From NCBI GenBank assembly GCA_036380695.1, contig DASVEG010000343.1:1-32579 (forward strand): a stretch of DNA of 32,579 nt, given 5' to 3'. Shown here one piece after another: positions 30,029 to 32,579 of the stretch (positions within the stretch are counted from its first letter, which is position 1; each line of letters begins with the position of its first letter). This DNA is from DASVEG01 sp036380695 (GTDB lineage: Bacteria; Actinomycetota; Acidimicrobiia; Acidimicrobiales; CADCTF01). The translations under genes and the position numbers were made by a program. The notes below the pieces were generated by a model. It saw only the letters and a list, made by a program, of their open reading frames with translations. It did no database searches and was not told the origin of the DNA.

Positions 30029-31768
30029 GTGAACGTCCACCACCACAGCTACGACGCGGTGATCGTCGGCGCAGGGGGAGCCGGCCTGCGGGCCGCGATC
30101 GAGACGGCCGGCGCGTGCCGGACGGCAGTGATCACGAAGCTCTACCCCACCCGATCCCACACCGGCGCCGCCCAGGGCGGGATGTGCGCCGCGCTCGCGA
30201 ACGTCGAAGAGGACAGCTGGGAGTGGCACCTGTTCGACACGGTGAAGGGCGGCGACTTCCTCGTCGACCAGCCCGCGGCCGAGATCATGTGCCGCGAGGC
30301 GCTCGACGCGGTGATCGAGCTCGAGCACTTCGGCCTTCCGTTCAACCGAACGCCAGAGGGCAAGATCGACCAGCGCCGGTTCGGCGGGCACACGCGGAAC
30401 CACGGCGAGGCGCCCGTCATGAGGGCGTGCTACTCCGCCGACCGCACGGGCCACATGATCCTGCAGACGCTGTTCCAGCAGTGCGTGGCGCGGGACGTCA
30501 ACTTCTTCAACGAGTTCCAGGTCCTCGATATCGCCATCAGCGACGGTCGCGTCTCGGCGGTCGTCGCGTACGAGCTCGCCACCGGCGATCTGCACGTCTT
30601 CACGACGAAGGCCGTGCTCTTCGCCACCGGGGGCTTCGGCAAGATGTTCAAGGTCTCGTCGAACGCCCACACGCTCACCGGCGACGGCCCCAGCCTGTTG
30701 TACCGGCGCGGCCTCGCCTTGCAGGACATGGAGTTCTTCCAGTTCCACCCGACGGGCATCTACAAGCTCGGCATCCTCCTGTCGGAAGCGGCCCGCGGCG
30801 AAGGCGGGATCCTGCGCAACAGCGACGGCGAGCGGTTCATGGAGCGCTACGCGCCGACGGTGAAAGACCTCGCGCCGCGCGACATGGTGGCGAGGGCGAT
30901 CCAGACGGAGATCCTCGAGGGCCGAGGGATCGGCCCGAACAAGGACGCGGTGCACCTCGACCTCACGCACCTGCCTCCCGACTTCATCGACGCCAAGCTC
31001 CCCGACATCACCGACTTCGTGCGCACCTACCAGGGGCTCGAGCCGAAGACCGACCCGATCCCGATCCAGCCGACCGCGCACTACGCGATGGGTGGCATCC
31101 CCACCAACGTCGACGGCGAAGTCGTGGTCGACGAGGACTGGACCGTCATGCCGGGGCTGTACGCAGCCGGCGAGTGCGCGTGCGTGTCGGTCCACGGCGC
31201 CAACCGCCTCGGCACGAACTCCCTCCTCGACATTGTCGTGTTCGGCAAGCGCGGCGGTCGCGCCATGGCCGAGTTCGTCACCAAGACCGACATGCCCCCG
31301 ACGCCCGTCGGCATCGAGGACGACCTCCGCAGCCGCATCGAGCGTCTCAAGGCCGGCACCGGCAAGGAGTCGGTCGCCGCCGTCCGCACCGAGCTGCAGC
31401 AGTCGATGCAGGACAACTGCCTCGTGTTCCGCAACGAGGAAGGGCTGGCCGCGGTGCACCGCACCATCGACCAGTTGAAGGAGACGTACAAGGACGTCTC
31501 GATCCAGGACAAGGGCGAGATCTTCAACTACGACCTCACCGAGGCGCTCGAGCTCGGCTACCTCATCGACCTCGCCGAGGCGATGGTCGTCAGCGCCGAG
31601 GCTCGGACGGAGAGCCGGGGCGGGCACTTCCGCACCGACCACCCCAACCGCGACGACGCCAACTGGATGAAGCACACGCTGGTGAGCCGGGGCGACGACG
31701 GCTCGGTCAACCTGTCGTACAAGGCCGTCATCGGCGGTGCCTACGAACCCATGGAGAGGAAGTACTGA
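30029..31768 (+). CDS. sdhA: Succinate dehydrogenase/fumarate reductase flavoprotein subunit
   Basis: A GTG start gives 579 residues. The N-terminus has the FAD-binding DAVIVGAGGAGLRAAIE. RSHTGAAQGGMCAAL holds the His that carries covalent FAD. The capping and active-site regions are present (RRFGGHTRNHGEAPVMRACYSADRTGH, FHPTGIYKLGILLSEAARGEGG, HYAMGGIPTN and a C-terminal HFRTDHPNRDDANWMKH). It oxidises succinate to fumarate in complex II at the inner face of the membrane. The stop overlaps the sdhB start. No sdhC or sdhD precedes it: the next gene upstream points the other way. Confidence 0.97.
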   Translation: MNVHHHSYDAVIVGAGGAGLRAAIETAGACRTAVITKLYPTRSHTGAAQGGMCAALANVEEDSWEWHLFDTVKGGDFLVDQPAAEIMCREALDAVIELEHFGLPFNRTPEGKIDQRRFGGHTRNHGEAPVMRACYSADRTGHMILQTLFQQCVARDVNFFNEFQVLDIAISDGRVSAVVAYELATGDLHVFTTKAVLFATGGFGKMFKVSSNAHTLTGDGPSLLYRRGLALQDMEFFQFHPTGIYKLGILLSEAARGEGGILRNSDGERFMERYAPTVKDLAPRDMVARAIQTEILEGRGIGPNKDAVHLDLTHLPPDFIDAKLPDITDFVRTYQGLEPKTDPIPIQPTAHYAMGGIPTNVDGEVVVDEDWTVMPGLYAAGECACVSVHGANRLGTNSLLDIVVFGKRGGRAMAEFVTKTDMPPTPVGIEDDLRSRIERLKAGTGKESVAAVRTELQQSMQDNCLVFRNEEGLAAVHRTIDQLKETYKDVSIQDKGEIFNYDLTEALELGYLIDLAEAMVVSAEARTESRGGHFRTDHPNRDDANWMKHTLVSRGDDGSVNLSYKAVIGGAYEPMERKY

Positions 31769-32520
31769 TGGCCGGCAGCCACGCGGCGACGTCCACCGCG
31801 CCCGCGGACACCGACACCACGATCGAGGTCGAGCTGCGGGTCAAGCGGTACAACCCCGAGACGGACAAGAAGCCGCACTGGCAGACGTTCACGGTCGTCG
31901 TCGAGCCGACCGACCGCGTGCTCGACGCGCTGCACGAGGCGAAGTGGAAGCAGGACGGCACGCTCACGTTCCGCCGCTCGTGCGCGCACGGCGTGTGCGG
32001 GTCGGACGCGATCGTCATCAACGGCGCCAACACGCTCGCCTGCCAGGCACTGATCAAGGACTACGGCACGTCGATCACCGTCGAGCCGATACGCGGGCTG
32101 CCGGTGATCAAGGACCTGGTGGTCGACATGGAGCCGTTCTTCGCCCAGTACCGCGCTGTCCTCCCCTACCTGATCAACACCGACGACCCCGGCTACAAGG
32201 AGCGGTACCAGTCGGCGGAAGACCGCGAGCGCTACGACGACACGACCAAGTGCATCCTCTGCGCGGCGTGCACCACGTCGTGCCCGATCTACTGGGGCAA
32301 CTCGCAGTACGTGGGGCCGGCGGCGATCGTCAACGCCCACCGGTTCATCTTCGACTCGCGCGACCAGGCGGCCGAGCAGCGCCTCGACATCCTCAACCAG
32401 CGCTCGGGGGTGTGGCGCTGCCGCACGGCGTTCAGCTGCAGCGAGGCGTGCCCACGCGGGATCAAGGTGACCCAGGCGATCCAAGAGGTGAAGCGGGCGA
32501 TCCTCTACGACCGGGTGTAG
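31768..32520 (+). CDS. sdhB: Succinate dehydrogenase iron-sulfur subunit
   Basis: The ATG overlaps the sdhA TGA (ATGA). The 250-residue protein has the ferredoxin-type [2Fe-2S] ligands in SCAHGVCGSDA and NTLACQ, followed by CILCAACTTSCP and CRTAFSCSEACPRGI for the [4Fe-4S] and [3Fe-4S] clusters. It passes electrons from the SdhA flavin to quinone at the membrane subunits. An N-terminal Ala/Thr-rich extension of about 20 residues precedes the conserved fold. Only 59 nt remain after the stop, with no further gene visible. Confidence 0.97.
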   Translation: MAGSHAATSTAPADTDTTIEVELRVKRYNPETDKKPHWQTFTVVVEPTDRVLDALHEAKWKQDGTLTFRRSCAHGVCGSDAIVINGANTLACQALIKDYGTSITVEPIRGLPVIKDLVVDMEPFFAQYRAVLPYLINTDDPGYKERYQSAEDRERYDDTTKCILCAACTTSCPIYWGNSQYVGPAAIVNAHRFIFDSRDQAAEQRLDILNQRSGVWRCRTAFSCSEACPRGIKVTQAIQEVKRAILYDRV

Positions 32521-32579
32521 CCCCCCTCCCGGTCACGCCGGGGCGGTCGGGCGTGCTCGGGGATCGCGATGCCGGGCGT

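Noticed and set aside
29704..32520. Plus-strand frame of 938 residues spanning to the sdhB end
   Set aside because: Only its last 250 residues (sdhB) are real. The rest is out of frame with sdhA and antisense to the toroid protein gene.

Overview
This window is high-GC DNA with many GTG starts and tightly overlapping operons. It most resembles an actinomycete chromosome, and the gene content (Nei-type glycosylase, liv operon with secreted accessory proteins, AAA/VWA pair, overlapping sdhAB) suggests the class Acidimicrobiia. That placement is an inference from gene content. No tRNA, rRNA, transposase, integrase or CRISPR array was seen.

Layout. 1-1812 (-): 5' part of a VWA-domain protein that runs off the left edge. 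1872-4003 (+): a DNA glycosylase, then a degenerate histidine-kinase-like protein overlapping a small ribbon-helix-helix protein. 4037-11244 (+): a tandem array of eight paralogous secreted proteins (called A1-A8 here) with eight invariant cysteines. A2 has lost its start and most of its signal peptide, and A6 is a frameshifted pseudogene. 11418-21039 (+): a translationally coupled operon of a large surface protein, a branched-chain amino-acid-type ABC importer (binding protein, LivH, a LivM-LivG fusion, LivF), a small membrane protein and two related lipoproteins. 21135-21659 (+): a ninth small secreted protein (A9). 21672-23615 (-): an ECF sigma factor fused through a membrane segment to a BNR-repeat domain. 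23686-25294 (-): a MoxR/ChlI-like AAA ATPase and a small membrane protein. 25325-27403 (+): a glycoside hydrolase family 2 protein lacking the expected nucleophile. 27482-27985 (+): a secreted Gly-Asp repeat protein. 28115-29941 (-): a membrane-anchored helical protein. 30029-32520 (+): sdhA and sdhB.

The most interesting content is a possible self-contained signalling system. A1, A2, A3, A4, A5, A7, A8 and the distant A9 are each preceded by the same promoter-like signal: GAAAC/GACAC (GCAAC in A8), a spacer of 16 nt (17 once), then CGTAYCT (CGTACGT in A3). In six copies a small stem with a different sequence follows 13-16 nt after the start of the CGTA box, near the expected transcript start. 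The signal looks like an ECF-sigma promoter. The only sigma factor in the window is the ECF-BNR fusion, which lies tail-to-tail with A9. The proposal is that a membrane-tethered sigma factor senses something outside the cell with its BNR domain and drives a family of secreted disulfide-rich proteins. The shared promoter and the fusion are visible in the sequence; the regulatory link is inference.
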